Program-made: the position numbers and the translations under genes
Notes under the pieces: model-generated
Told to the model about the DNA's origin: nothing
What the model saw: the letters and a program-made list of their open reading frames with translations, nothing else
Databases searched by the model: none
Shown: in pieces, positions 17,840 to 28,135 of the stretch
Layout: every line of letters starts with the position of its first letter
Position numbering within the stretch: position 1 is the first letter of the stretch
Assembly: GCF_003076515.1 (NCBI RefSeq)
Contig: NZ_CP022390.1
Location: 1 to 64,000, forward strand
Reading direction: 5' to 3'
Source of the DNA: Alcaligenes aquatilis
Lineage (GTDB): Bacteria; Pseudomonadota; Gammaproteobacteria; Burkholderiales; Burkholderiaceae_B
Length of the DNA stretch: 64,000 nucleotides

Positions 17840-18628
17840 ATGCGCTTACCCATCTATCAGGTCGATGCCTTTACTGACACCTTGTTTGCAGGCAACCCTG
17901 CTGCCGTGGTGTTGTTGTCCGAGTTCCCTGACGATGCCTTGATGCAGTCGATTGCGGGAGAGAACAATCTGGCGGAAACCGCCTTTCTGGTACCACAAGG
18001 CCAGGACTTTGGTCTGCGCTGGTTCACCCCTACGGTAGAAGTGCCCTTGTGCGGTCACGCCACCTTGGCCAGTGCGGCAGTCGTACTGCAGCATGTGCGT
18101 CCCCAGGATAGCCAGGTGGTATTTCATACCCTGAGTGGTGCGTTGACGGTGCGTCGTGACCGGGGGGCTTATGTCATGGACTTGCCTGTGCGCCCTGTTA
18201 TCCGTGTGGATGACAATCCGTTGCTGGAAAAAGCCTTGGGTACCAAGGTTGCGCAGTTGTGGCGTAATGACTTCACCCATTTGGCCGTGTTGGAGACGGA
18301 AGCGCAGGTACGAGAGCTGCAGGTGGATACGGCGGCCATGCTGGCCAGCGGTTGTGAAGGGTGTATTGTGACTGCGCCAGGCTCGGGCCAGTTTGATATC
18401 GTCAGCCGCTTTTTTGCGCCTGGTCACGGTGTTGAGGAAGACCCTGTTACGGGTTCGGCGCACTGTGCTTTGCTGCCTTACTGGGCCCCTATTCTGGGGA
18501 AAAACCATTTGCTGGCGTTTCAGGCTTCTTCTCGAGGCGGGGTGCTCGATTGCTCTTTAGAGGGTGATCGCGTGTTTCTGAAGGGGCAGGCCGTCATGTA
18601 TATGGAAGGCCATATCCAGGTCGGTTAA
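17840..18628 (+). CDS. PhzF family isomerase/epimerase
   Basis: Member of the PhzF/diaminopimelate-epimerase fold. The N-terminus YQVDAFTDTLFAGNPAAVVL and NNLAETAFLV, with the catalytic-glutamate region, plus DPVTGSAHCALLPYW are hallmark motifs. The 262-aa length is normal. An excellent GGAGG site precedes the ATG. No phenazine genes are nearby, so this is one of the many PhzF-like proteins of unknown substrate. Confidence 0.92.
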   Translation: MRLPIYQVDAFTDTLFAGNPAAVVLLSEFPDDALMQSIAGENNLAETAFLVPQGQDFGLRWFTPTVEVPLCGHATLASAAVVLQHVRPQDSQVVFHTLSGALTVRRDRGAYVMDLPVRPVIRVDDNPLLEKALGTKVAQLWRNDFTHLAVLETEAQVRELQVDTAAMLASGCEGCIVTAPGSGQFDIVSRFFAPGHGVEEDPVTGSAHCALLPYWAPILGKNHLLAFQASSRGGVLDCSLEGDRVFLKGQAVMYMEGHIQVG

Positions 18629-18793
18629 GACGGCCTAAGGCGTTATAAGCAGGCCTGGCATTGCTGTTCCCCTGTATGTAACGCCCTTTCCTTGCAGCAG
18701 TACCGTGCTATCAGCACAGCCGTTAGAAAGACAAGCCAGCGTATTTTGGTTCGGTTTTCTTTATGACGGCTTTTTATGTTTTTTTGATCTCTT

Positions 18794-19819
18794 ATGATTC
18801 CTGTTGCGCCCTTCTCCTCGATACTTTTGCTGATTCTTACGCTTGGCCCGATCGCACTGTTTTTTCTGTTGGTCTGGGCGGTTTCGCTTTTAGTGCAGCC
18901 ACGACGCCGGGCAAACTTTAAGAAAAACCCCTGGCCGCGAATCCTGTTTTTGCTCCCCTTGTTGGTATTGGCGGCTTACTACAGCGTTTTTCAATGGGAG
19001 AGCTATCGGTTTGAAAAAAAGCAGCAACAGGAGCTGGCTAGCCGGCAACATGTTTTAAAAGAGCCGGGCCGCTTTGCCGGGGTGGATATGCCAAGCGGAA
19101 CAGAGCTGGAATTGAGTGTGTGGGGCGACCCAGACAGCGTGTCCTGGGCCCGTTTTCCAGAGGCTGTGAAGATAGGCAACGCTCTTGTATTGTCATTTGA
19201 GCGCCCCCGGCCCGATCTGCAAAACTCCAGTTGGAAACTGCATCTGGCAGGCGATGCAACGCTGGAGGGTTGGCAGTGTGATGGCAATCAAGTGCTTGAA
19301 ATGGAACAAGATCTTATGGAAATGAACGGCTTTCGTTTTGTCAGCTGTTTTTTGGCCAAAGGCAATCAAATTACAGGCTGGAGTCCTTATGCGGCGGCCG
19401 CCAATATGAGTACGGCTCCAGACTTCGTTCTGGAGCTACCTGCGGGTACTTTGGTGCAGTCCAGACCCGCTGGGACCTTGTATACGAATGGAGAGCGGGA
19501 TCAGGATCGCTGGATGGTGCGCGTTGAGGCAGAGGGTTTGCAGGTCCGTGCCTGGAACTTGCCGTTGGAGCGCGCTTATTTCTCGGTCGATAAGAATAAA
19601 GACCTGCTTTATCTCTCCCAAGCGCGATTGGCCCAGGAAATTCAATTCGGTGGATTTCCCTATTTGGCCGGTACGCGTGTGTCTACACCCAACTATCGTT
19701 TTTACCCGCAGTGGCCCCTTTTATTGAAAATGGTATTGCCGGCGGGTGAGGGTTCGGATCACAGTAAAGAACAATTCCACGAACTGCTCAGCGGCCAAAT
19801 TTTGGACGATTTTCACTAG
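18794..19819 (+). CDS. Unknown membrane protein
   Basis: 341 aa. Two N-terminal membrane segments are visible (about residues 8-33 and 50-66) with a basic loop between them (QPRRRANFKKNPWPR), followed by about 270 soluble residues, probably periplasmic. I recognise no domain. The ribosome-binding site is weak. It is followed by a separate FecR gene, with nothing to show that they work together. Confidence 0.55.
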   Translation: MIPVAPFSSILLLILTLGPIALFFLLVWAVSLLVQPRRRANFKKNPWPRILFLLPLLVLAAYYSVFQWESYRFEKKQQQELASRQHVLKEPGRFAGVDMPSGTELELSVWGDPDSVSWARFPEAVKIGNALVLSFERPRPDLQNSSWKLHLAGDATLEGWQCDGNQVLEMEQDLMEMNGFRFVSCFLAKGNQITGWSPYAAAANMSTAPDFVLELPAGTLVQSRPAGTLYTNGERDQDRWMVRVEAEGLQVRAWNLPLERAYFSVDKNKDLLYLSQARLAQEIQFGGFPYLAGTRVSTPNYRFYPQWPLLLKMVLPAGEGSDHSKEQFHELLSGQILDDFH

Positions 19820-20108
19820 TTAACGGCCTGATTTTGGCTTTTTTTACCTGTAATCTGCATTTTTTTTGTAGTGAGTGTAATTAAATAAGGCGAATTTGTT
19901 TTGATTAGCTCAATTTGAGTTAATGTAAGCATTTGAAGCGTTTGTATAAAATAAAAACGTAACGTTTTCAAACGTTGACAGCTAGACAGCTAAAAAGTTG
20001 GTGGCTACTGGTTTCCTTTCCTGAGGTTTTGGGCTCGAGCGGCAGGGACTTGCCGCCACGCTGAAACCACCCTATTGCTGGCGTAACTGAACAAGGTTAG
20101 ATGCCGCT

Positions 20109-20861
20109 ATGACGACATATCAAGGGGAGCTGCTGGAGCATACGCAGGCTCACGCACAAGCTGCTTATTGGTTTACTCGCTTGAACTCCGGCGAGGCGAC
20201 TGCAGCCGAATTACGAGAGTTTGAAGATTGGCGTCGTGACAATCCAGAAAATGAACGTTCATATCGATACATTTGCTATTTTTGTGACGCCAGTCTGGAT
20301 GCGCCCGAGCATGAAATCCGCCGTTTATTGGCCAGTTCGGGTGAGAAGGCGGCGTTGCTCAAGCCTTATCACCGAGGTCTGCTGGCCGGTTTGTTTGTTT
20401 TAGCCTTGGCGCTGACGGTGTTTTTCTTTTGGCCGGAGCGGGTACTACGACAAGAGCATCTGATTTCGGGGGCACAAACGCTGGAGCAGCGGTTTGTGGA
20501 TGGCGCGGTGGTGCAATTGGGCCCCGACTCCGCTCTCGAAATCCGCGAGTACGAGGACAGGCTGAATCTGCAACTATTACGCGGTCAGGTCACTTTGCTG
20601 CTGGCTGACCCCACACCAAAGAGCGTGACGGTCTTTTCCAGCTTTGCGCAGGCGCGCAGCAACAAGGGGCAGTTTTCGGCCTTTTTGAACAGCGATCAAA
20701 TGACGTTTGCGGTGGATACAGGTTCGATCGAAGTCTCCAGTGGAACATGGTGGCGCCGACAGATTCGGGTCTTGATTCCGGGTCAGTATCTTGATGTTGA
20801 CCGGTGGTCTGGCATGAAACGGGTTCAACCCGCTCCTGTATCTCCCAATGAGGCCGACTAA
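20109..20861 (+). CDS. FecR-type anti-sigma/sensor protein without adjacent sigma factor
   Basis: 250 aa. The N-terminal part (QAAYWFTRLNSGEATAAELR...FEDWRRDNPENERSY) is the DUF4880 domain found at the start of FecR proteins. A membrane segment follows (about residues 92-112, LLAGLFVLALALTVFFFW), then a periplasmic FecR domain. FecR proteins relay an outer-membrane signal to a FecI-type ECF sigma factor, which normally lies directly upstream. None is present here, and no TonB receptor is next to it. The gene converges on an autotransporter gene. Confidence 0.8.
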   Translation: MTTYQGELLEHTQAHAQAAYWFTRLNSGEATAAELREFEDWRRDNPENERSYRYICYFCDASLDAPEHEIRRLLASSGEKAALLKPYHRGLLAGLFVLALALTVFFFWPERVLRQEHLISGAQTLEQRFVDGAVVQLGPDSALEIREYEDRLNLQLLRGQVTLLLADPTPKSVTVFSSFAQARSNKGQFSAFLNSDQMTFAVDTGSIEVSSGTWWRRQIRVLIPGQYLDVDRWSGMKRVQPAPVSPNEAD

Positions 20862-20872
20862 AAGTCGGCCTC
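20850..20872. terminator. Bidirectional terminator between fecR-like gene and autotransporter
   Basis: 10-bp perfect stem GAGGCCGACT/AGTCGGCCTC with a 3-base loop, overlapping the FecR stop codon. The T tract is weak. Confidence 0.7.
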
Positions 20873-20888
20873 TTACATTCCAGCGCGT

Positions 20889-23800
20889 TTAGAACGTCCA
20901 GTTCAGGAACAATTTACCGTTTATATCGGCCCGGCTATCCCCAAGTAAACGGGTATTGGCCGACAGCCCTAAACGCAGGCGCTCGGATTGTTGCAAGCTG
21001 ATGCTGGTTCCCAGCGATAAAGCATGACGATCCACTCGCGCATAACGCCCTTCAAAACCCACAGACTGGGCACTGGCAAAAGCCGCTTCCTGAGTCTGAT
21101 GACGGCTTAGCAAAGCCTGCTCCCAAGCGATGGAGAAGGCTGTTTGCAATTGGCGATCCTGGCTTAAATTCCAGTTTTGGCGCAGGGCCAGGCCAAGCGA
21201 AGCCTGTAAGGCATGTTGACGGCTGGAATCCAAACGCAGGCGGCTGGCGGCATCGCCACTTTCTTCCAGCCCTGGGCGACGGTAATGGAGATAATCCAGA
21301 GCCAGAACCGGGCCGATGCTGCCGTTTTCACCTAGCGCCCAGTTGTAGCCAGTCTGTACCCCCAGTGAGAAGGTATGGCCTGTCCAATCTGAAGCAGGAC
21401 GCGCCTGATAGTCCGCAAAGCTGATAGTGCGGTTCATCTTGCCTTGTTCAATACCCACACGTAGCTGAGCCAGACCGTTCCAGCCTTCCTGGCTGTAGGC
21501 ACGATAGCGGGCATGGACACCCAGGCCCAAGCCAGTCAGCTTGCTTTTGGCCTGGAAGGGGGCGTCTACATTGACGCGCTGTTCGTTGGCATTGCCGTGT
21601 ACGCCCAGACTCCAGTCACTGCCCTGAGCGCGATGTTCTGCCCCCAGCATCACCCCATAGGTTTGGCTGCGGTGGTCAACATCGTTGCTGCCCAACTGCC
21701 AGTGGTAGCGGCCACCATAGGTTTGGATGAAGCTTTGCCAGCCGCTCTTATCGATACCGTCGGTTTGACGCAGTTGTTCGGACACCAACTGTTCGCGGCG
21801 CAAGGAAGCGGCGGTTTGGGCGGCGTAGGCACCTGCACTTAGCTGATCCAGGGCTAGACCAATATCGCTGCCATCTGCACGCGAGAAGTCCATGGCTTGA
21901 TACACGGCTGCCAGGGACTGATTACCCGAGGAAGCCTGCGCCAGGCTGGTACCGACAGCGGCGGCATTGGGCGATGCAGCGTATTGGGCATACGCATTCT
22001 GATGACGGCTGACAGTCCAGCCATCACCGGTACTTTCCACATTCAGGGTGGGGGATGCCAACGTGGCGCTGAGCACCGCAAACTGCCCTTGTGTCTGGCT
22101 GGCAGTGAACACCTTGTCCTGATTCAAGGTCCAGCCGTTTTGATACCAGTCTGGCTGCAGGTCCACGTTCAACTCGCCATCGAGCTGAGCCAGGCCCTGC
22201 ACATCAATATGATCATTCTGGGTGGTCGAGGCTTCCACCAGAATCCGGCCATCGGCGCCTTGGACAAAATTGCCCTTGATCGTCATGTTCCCGTAGGAGT
22301 TTCCGGGGCTGAGTGTGCCGTTATTGGTGAAGTTGTATTCAGGGTTGAGGGTGAATTCGCTATTGCCATACAGGGTCGCGCCCTGATCCACGCGCAAGCC
22401 GTACAGCTCATGCTGGCCATTCAAGGACGTTGCGCCCCCGGCAATGACGACTGCCAGACTGTTCAGGCCCTTGATATTGCCGTCATAACGCATCTGGAAG
22501 CTGGAGTCGGCAGCGCTGGTCGCGCGCCCATTCTCATCAGCTTTTTGACCAAAGCTGATGCGGGTCAGCAGCGGTTGCTGGTCGGAGTCGCGGCGCTTGT
22601 AATCCGAGGTAATGTCACCTGTGATTTGTGCACCCTGCAAAATATTGATGTTCTGTACCCAGGCATTGTCCGCGATATGGATGGCCGCCTTCTGACCCGA
22701 TAAGGTGCCGGACAAATCGTAATTACTGATCAAGGCACCTTGCAATATCTCCGGTACAGCGCGCAGCTGACCTTTAGCCATGAGCATCCAGGAGCCGTGA
22801 TATTCATCGTCGCTGCCCATGGCGTTCTGGCCGAAATCGAATAAGGCTCCGACGCCATCCTGGCCATCTGCCCGGACCTCTCCTTGCTGGACAATATGGT
22901 GATGGCGACCATAGCTGAACTGCAGGCCACGACCATACCAGCCCTGGGCATGAATACGCGTCGCCTCGGGAATGATGAGCGTGTTTTCGCTACCATCCAC
23001 ACGTACACCGACCCCGCCTGGCCCGGCTGTCAGTAGATCCGCCGCTTGGGTAATGGTATTGCGTTCGCCATAAATGTGCAGACCCAAGCCTTGTGTGGCC
23101 ATGTTGTACTGACCGGGCAAGTAGGCTGTGCCGTCTTCATTGCGCGCAAAGTAGCCATTGGTATTGTTCAAGGTGACGTCGTCGCCATAGACCGAATAGC
23201 CAAAGAAGTTGCGGCGATCAATGCTCAGCCCGATGTCTTGCAAGGCGGCAATTTCAGCTTCCATCAGATTCACGTAGTTGCGATAGGTCTGATGGCTCAT
23301 CAGGCTGTTGCGCAGCTCGGTGTGGCTCATGTAGTTGCGGTCCACTCCATACTGTGGCTGGTCGTGGAAGTTCAGGATACTGACGGGAATGCCCGGCATG
23401 GCGCCATTCAGGACTTCCTGTACGTGATCGCCGGTGAAGTAGCCCTTGTCCTGGCGCAGATCAAAAGCGTCTGGGTCATACGGATTGGTGCAAACCGAAC
23501 ACAGGATTTTCTGCCCAGGGCTGGGGGCTCGACCCTGATCATCGCGCAAACCCAAGGCCCAGGGGCTGAGGTCATTTTGGAAGAAGGGGTCGGGTGGATC
23601 GAAACTGTCTGCAGGCAGGTTGTCCGTGACCGTGTTGCTGATGCCCAAGGCATGGGCCAGCTCGTGGAAAATCACTGCGTTGTAGTCAGCCTTGCCAGTT
23701 AAGGGCAGTTGGCTTGGGTTGACCGGAGCCGTATCCAGATCAAGCTTGCCGACGCTGATAACGGCATCGGGGTTATTCGGATCGCCCTGGAATATTCCCT

Positions 23801-24191
23801 GCAAGCGCGCTTGCAAGGCCGAGATGGTGAAGTTGGGATGGTCAGGGTTGTAGAGTGAAGCACCGTAGGCATTCGCGTTCTGGTCATTCATGGTGCCCAG
23901 ATTGATCACAGCCGGTGTGTACCCTACGGGCAAATTAATGATTTCGGCCCAGCGCTCCAGCGCGGCACGAATTTTCAGTCGACCATTCTCGTCAATATTC
24001 CAGGGGGAAACGCGTGGATCGGATTGATCCGACGTATCGTAGCCCCCATCATCAGGTCCATAGATCCGCAATTCAAAGGCCTGCTGGCCTTGTTTGTTCA
24101 AAATGGATTCTGTCTGGTAAGCATGGGCGCTGCTGGCCCAGCTCAAGGCCAGCAGGGTGTGGCCTAGTAGCGCTTTGATTTTGAAGTCCAT
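20889..24191 (-). CDS. Autotransporter with N-terminal metzincin-like protease domain
   Basis: 1100-aa type V secreted protein. From the ATG at 24191 a signal peptide is clear (MDFKIKALLGHTLLALSWAS, cleaved after AHA); an ATG 8 codons upstream is also open. The first ~330 residues hold HELAHALGISN (His176 onward), a zinc-protease HExxHxxGxx pattern with Asn where metzincins have His or Asp, and SLMSH further on as a possible Met-turn. The segment RRNFFGYSVYGDDVTLNN opens a beta-helix passenger. The last ~280 residues form an autotransporter beta-barrel ending in FLNWTF, the expected aromatic C-terminus. Related protease-like autotransporters occur in Bordetella. Whether the protease is active is open. 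Confidence 0.85.
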   Translation of the reverse strand: MDFKIKALLGHTLLALSWASSAHAYQTESILNKQGQQAFELRIYGPDDGGYDTSDQSDPRVSPWNIDENGRLKIRAALERWAEIINLPVGYTPAVINLGTMNDQNANAYGASLYNPDHPNFTISALQARLQGIFQGDPNNPDAVISVGKLDLDTAPVNPSQLPLTGKADYNAVIFHELAHALGISNTVTDNLPADSFDPPDPFFQNDLSPWALGLRDDQGRAPSPGQKILCSVCTNPYDPDAFDLRQDKGYFTGDHVQEVLNGAMPGIPVSILNFHDQPQYGVDRNYMSHTELRNSLMSHQTYRNYVNLMEAEIAALQDIGLSIDRRNFFGYSVYGDDVTLNNTNGYFARNEDGTAYLPGQYNMATQGLGLHIYGERNTITQAADLLTAGPGGVGVRVDGSENTLIIPEATRIHAQGWYGRGLQFSYGRHHHIVQQGEVRADGQDGVGALFDFGQNAMGSDDEYHGSWMLMAKGQLRAVPEILQGALISNYDLSGTLSGQKAAIHIADNAWVQNINILQGAQITGDITSDYKRRDSDQQPLLTRISFGQKADENGRATSAADSSFQMRYDGNIKGLNSLAVVIAGGATSLNGQHELYGLRVDQGATLYGNSEFTLNPEYNFTNNGTLSPGNSYGNMTIKGNFVQGADGRILVEASTTQNDHIDVQGLAQLDGELNVDLQPDWYQNGWTLNQDKVFTASQTQGQFAVLSATLASPTLNVESTGDGWTVSRHQNAYAQYAASPNAAAVGTSLAQASSGNQSLAAVYQAMDFSRADGSDIGLALDQLSAGAYAAQTAASLRREQLVSEQLRQTDGIDKSGWQSFIQTYGGRYHWQLGSNDVDHRSQTYGVMLGAEHRAQGSDWSLGVHGNANEQRVNVDAPFQAKSKLTGLGLGVHARYRAYSQEGWNGLAQLRVGIEQGKMNRTISFADYQARPASDWTGHTFSLGVQTGYNWALGENGSIGPVLALDYLHYRRPGLEESGDAASRLRLDSSRQHALQASLGLALRQNWNLSQDRQLQTAFSIAWEQALLSRHQTQEAAFASAQSVGFEGRYARVDRHALSLGTSISLQQSERLRLGLSANTRLLGDSRADINGKLFLNWTF

Positions 24192-24393
24192 GTGATTCAG
24201 ATAATGTGAAGACAATGGTTAGGGGGCATTTTTTGTATAAAAGTAAATAAAAGTGTCTTTTCTTGCTACTTATTTCTGAGCTGTGCCGAACATCTGAGTA
24301 AAAGGCGCAACACCTAGTGCACACATCACGGTAAAGAACGAGCGGGTTGCAGCCGTAACCCTCTAGGGGATGATGTGTACAAGAGAGGAAAGT

Positions 24394-24894
24394 ATGACCA
24401 TAGAGATCAGTGGACAGGGTTTAATACATAGACAAACTATGCCTGTGGCCGAGCCATTAAACGCGACGGCCATGACGCCCCCTGTGGTGCCCGAGCAAGA
24501 AGAGTCTGGCTCCATAGACTCATCGGGACGTATCAAGGTGCACCTGTCTCCCATGGGAAAAGATCTGTCATTGACCAGTCAGCAAGCTCAGAAAAAGGGT
24601 CGTGACAAGGATATTGATAGCAGTTCTTTGCCCGATGGCATCAAGGACATACTTAAACGTATTCGTGATCTGAAAGAGCAGATTCAACAGAAACTGATGG
24701 AGCTGCAGCGTATCCAGGCCAGCAACAAAAGCAGCGAAGCGGAAAAAAAGCAGGAATTGGATCGTGTGCAAAGCGAGCTCAATAGCTTGAACGGTGCTTT
24801 ATCCAGTGCGCATGCCATGTTGAACAAGGTCATGGACGACATTGAGTTGGACGGTGATGCCCGTATGGAAGTTGGGGATTTATTGATGGCGTAA
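24394..24894 (+). CDS. Unknown coiled-coil protein
   Basis: 166 aa from the ATG at 24394, chosen because GAGGAA lies just in front; the frame is open 8 codons further. No signal peptide. Residues about 85-150 (LKRIRDLKEQIQQKLMELQR and following) are a charged coiled coil. The N-terminal half is low in complexity and rich in Pro, Ser and Glu. I do not recognise a family. It is divergent from the autotransporter gene. Confidence 0.6.
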   Translation: MTIEISGQGLIHRQTMPVAEPLNATAMTPPVVPEQEESGSIDSSGRIKVHLSPMGKDLSLTSQQAQKKGRDKDIDSSSLPDGIKDILKRIRDLKEQIQQKLMELQRIQASNKSSEAEKKQELDRVQSELNSLNGALSSAHAMLNKVMDDIELDGDARMEVGDLLMA

Positions 24895-25024
24895 AAAAAA
24901 ACCGTTCAACTGGTTTTGGGAGCCCTTGGGGGCGCAGGCGGGTGTGCCTAGGCGGTAGGCCTGCATGGACATGGGCTGCGCCCCTTTTTTACTTTAAGCA
25001 GCCAGGGGCTGCTTTTGCTGACGC

Positions 25025-25414
25025 TCAAGGCTGGTTTGCCACCGTCAAAGCTCGCGTAATTTTGCAGTTGAGCTGATGCGGAGACATCAAATTGGCGGTG
25101 ACTTGTGCCTTGGTGCGAATGATGTAGGCGGTCGAGGGGTTCAAATCAATGCAGTACACCACCAGCGAGCCGCCCCCCAAGGGAGCCGAGCCAATATAGA
25201 CGCCTAACTGATCGCTGGCTGTGGAGTCATTGTGCTGCTGGAAGCCCTCTCGCGCTGCTGTCTGCTGAACCGTATTGAGGCACTGGGCCACGCTGAGACG
25301 GGAGACGGAACGCTGTTCTGCCTCCAGCTCCAGAGGTATCAGTTCTTGAGCCTGTACTACCCCAGCGCCATGAATCAAAGCCGCCATCAAAACCCACTTG
25401 TTGAGTGTGCGCAT
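25025..25414 (-). CDS. Small secreted protein of unknown function
   Basis: 129 aa with a signal peptide (MRTLNKWVLMAALIHGAGVV, cleavage about AQA). The mature part has three cysteines (AQCLNTV, VYCIDLN, LNCKI) and no recognised enzyme motif. It is probably periplasmic. It lies alone between the coiled-coil protein and rhuM. Confidence 0.6.
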   Translation of the reverse strand: MRTLNKWVLMAALIHGAGVVQAQELIPLELEAEQRSVSRLSVAQCLNTVQQTAAREGFQQHNDSTASDQLGVYIGSAPLGGGSLVVYCIDLNPSTAYIIRTKAQVTANLMSPHQLNCKITRALTVANQP

Positions 25415-25549
25415 GATGCCCTCCCGCAGGAGACAATGGAGTGTTCAGCATAGTCCTGATTGATCAGGGCAGGCTTTGATAGTGCTTAATTCAGGGACGA
25501 ATGTCGGGTTTTTACTGAGGTGGGGGCAAGCCGTGTGGGAGTGATCAGC

Positions 25550-26586
25550 TTAGTGATCAGCTTCCGAATTTGAGGAGCCTAGTTCTTTTATTGCTTTATC
25601 AAAGTCACTCTCAAACAAGCGATCTTGTATGACGCGATATTTCTCGAACTCGCTTTCAGCATGAGTCTGGGCCAGCTTGGCAGAAATCTTGCCGCTATCT
25701 TGCAGAATTTCCCGGTCGTCGAACTCCAGAAACATATCTAGGCGTTTGGCCCAGTCTTCCATGGTCATGGGGATTTTGCGGCGGGCACGGTTTTCAGCCA
25801 GCTCCAGATAGGCATTGACGATGCGCCCCAAGGCATCCAGCTCGTCTTGTTTCAGGTAGTTCTTGGCAATACTGATGTCTGTTTTCAGTATTTTTCCATT
25901 GGGAGCATTGGCCCAGGAGGTAAGTCCCGTATGGGCTTGGCTGCTGTCGGCACGCTGATGAATAAGCTCCGCTGCAGTTTGGCCGTGAATGGCGTAATGC
26001 AGCTTGTTCTGCACCTTGGCAAAGAAGGATTTACTGGTCGGGGCATTCTTGTTGTAGTCCACGCTGGTTGCGTAGATATCGGTGATCTTCTGGTAGAAGC
26101 GCCGTTCGCGTAGGCGTATTTCGCGGATTTCTGCCAGCAACTGCTCAAAGTAGTCTTCGTTTAGAAAACTGCCGTTCTCCATGCGCTGACGATCAATCAG
26201 GTATCCCTTGATCGCAAATTCGCGCAGGATGTGGGTGGCCCATTGGCGGAATTGGGTGGCACGGATGGAGTTGACCCGGTAGCCAACGGAAATAATGGCG
26301 TCGAGGTTATAGAAGTCCACCAGACGCTTTACGTCCCGATTACCTTCTTGCTGAACTATCCGGAATTTCCGGATAGTTGCCTCGGAAGCCAGTTCATTGC
26401 TGGCAAAGATATTTTTTAAGTGCTCATTGACCGTGCGTACATCAACGCCAAAAAGCTCCGCCATCAGCTTCTGAGACAACCAGACAGTCCGTCTTTGTAG
26501 CGAGCTTCGATGCTTTGTTCACCAGCCTGACCAGTAAAGATCAGAAATTCAGTGGTGCTATTTCGAATCAGCTTCTTGCCGCTCAT
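25550..26586 (-). pseudogene. rhuM: RhuM family protein gene with a frameshift near the 5' end
   Basis: RhuM was first seen in Salmonella pathogenicity island 3; its function is unknown and it is often found on islands. The long frame begins at 26479 with SQKLMAELFGVDVRTVNEHL, in the middle of the family's N-terminal domain. Upstream, an ATG at 26586 with a good GAGGAA site encodes MSGKKLIRNSTTEFLIFTG and then QAGEQSIEARYKDG, the expected N-terminus, in another frame. Lacking one base near 26486-26488, the two parts do not join; adding one base restores RYKDG-x-VWLSQKLM. It is therefore either a real frameshift or a sequencing error. A shorter protein from an internal start is possible. Confidence 0.8.
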
Positions 26587-26629
26587 GCCTAGTTCCTCTG
26601 CACATCAATGGCTCAGTCTTTTGATGAGG

Positions 26630-28003
26630 TCACTTCCCAATACAAAAACTGGAGAAAATCTCCCCCAGCAAATCATCGCTGCTGAACTCGCCGGTAATTG
26701 AGCATAAATCCAGATGTGCCAAGCGCAGTTCTTCGGCAAACAGGTCCAGCACTTGATCGCTGTGCGTAGCGTGCTCTGCGGCCAGGCCCAGGTGGTATTC
26801 TGCGCGCTCCAAGGCGCGCAGGTGTCGTTCCCGCGCCAGCCAGGGGGATTCACTGCCGGGGTTCCAGCCGGCGATATCCAGCAAGGTGCGGCGCAGTGTG
26901 TCCAGACCTATATCCTTACGGGCAGAAATCGGTAGCACGGTGGCGCCGCTTTCCTGTGCAGGCAAGGCTGCCTGTTGTTCTGCTGTCAGCAAGTCTATCT
27001 TGTTATAGACGCGCAGCACGGGTACATGTGATGGCAGGCGAGTGGTAATGGCACTGTCCAGCTCGTCTTGCGGGTTGCGAGCATCGAGCAGGTGCACGAT
27101 CACGTTGGCTTTGGCGATTTCGTCCCAGGTACGGGCGATACCGATGCGCTCGACGGTGTCCTCGGTGTCACGCAAACCGGCGGTATCCACGATGTGTAGC
27201 GGGATGCCGTCAATGTGGATTAGCTGCATGACACGGTCGCGGGTGGTGCCGGCAATATCGGTCACGATAGCCACGTCTTCACCGGCCAGTGCGTTGAGCA
27301 GGCTGGATTTGCCCACATTGGGCTGACCGGCCAGTACAACGTGCAGGCCCTCGCGCAGAATCGCCCCCTGACGCGAATGCTGCAGGATGCGTTCCAGCTC
27401 GTCCTGTATGCCTTGCAGGGTGGCCGCCGCCTGGTATTTTTCCAGGAAGTCGATTTCTTCTTCGGGAAAGTCCAGCGTGGCTTCCACCAGCATGCGCAGG
27501 TGAATGATGCGGTCAGCCAGGGTGTTGACCTTATTGGAAAACACGCCCGACAGGGAGGCGACGGCACTGCGGGCAGCGGCCTCCGAGGAGGCGTCAATCA
27601 AGTCGGCCACGGCCTCGGCCTGAGCCAGGTCCAGCCTGTCATTCAAGAAGGCGCGTTGGGTGAATTCTCCCGGTTCAGCCAGTCGCAGGCCCTGATCTTT
27701 ACCTGCTTCCAGGCAGCGATCCAGTAGGCGACGCAGAACAGCCGGGCCGCCGTGGCCTTGCAGTTCCAGCACGTCTTCGCCGGTATAGGAGTGCGGGCCT
27801 TTAAAGAACAGTGCAATGCCCTCGTCGATTGCCTCGCCTTGTGCATCCTTGAAGGGCAAAAAGTGGGCATGACGCGCTTGCAGCGTACGGCCAAACAGGG
27901 TGTGGATCAGAGCATCAAGCTCTTTGCCGGACACACGGATGACACCAATACCACCCCGGCCGGGGGCGGTGGCAATAGCCACAATAGGGGAAGAGCTGGA
28001 CAT
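26630..28003 (-). CDS. mnmE: tRNA modification GTPase MnmE (TrmE)
   Basis: GTPase partner of MnmG in making (carboxymethyl)aminomethyl-uridine at tRNA position 34. The N-terminal [20 protein letters not shown], the GTPase motifs [10 protein letters not shown] and [13 protein letters not shown], and the C-terminal FCIGK with its functional cysteine are all present. I use the ATG at 28003; an in-frame TTG is 5 codons upstream. The protein is 457 aa, full length. It normally follows yidC directly, but here 9 kb of other genes lie between. Confidence 0.97.
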   Translation of the reverse strand: MSSSSPIVAIATAPGRGGIGVIRVSGKELDALIHTLFGRTLQARHAHFLPFKDAQGEAIDEGIALFFKGPHSYTGEDVLELQGHGGPAVLRRLLDRCLEAGKDQGLRLAEPGEFTQRAFLNDRLDLAQAEAVADLIDASSEAAARSAVASLSGVFSNKVNTLADRIIHLRMLVEATLDFPEEEIDFLEKYQAAATLQGIQDELERILQHSRQGAILREGLHVVLAGQPNVGKSSLLNALAGEDVAIVTDIAGTTRDRVMQLIHIDGIPLHIVDTAGLRDTEDTVERIGIARTWDEIAKANVIVHLLDARNPQDELDSAITTRLPSHVPVLRVYNKIDLLTAEQQAALPAQESGATVLPISARKDIGLDTLRRTLLDIAGWNPGSESPWLARERHLRALERAEYHLGLAAEHATHSDQVLDLFAEELRLAHLDLCSITGEFSSDDLLGEIFSSFCIGK

Positions 28004-28135
28004 GGTCAGATCGATCAAAGAGGCGGAACAGAACCGTATTGTAATGGAGCAGGTAGACGGTTCGGGCTTGGGGCGCTAAGCCTTGTTGGTATCTGAAACG
28101 CTTGTGTTTATGTCCCTGTGGCCTAGGCTCTTAAG

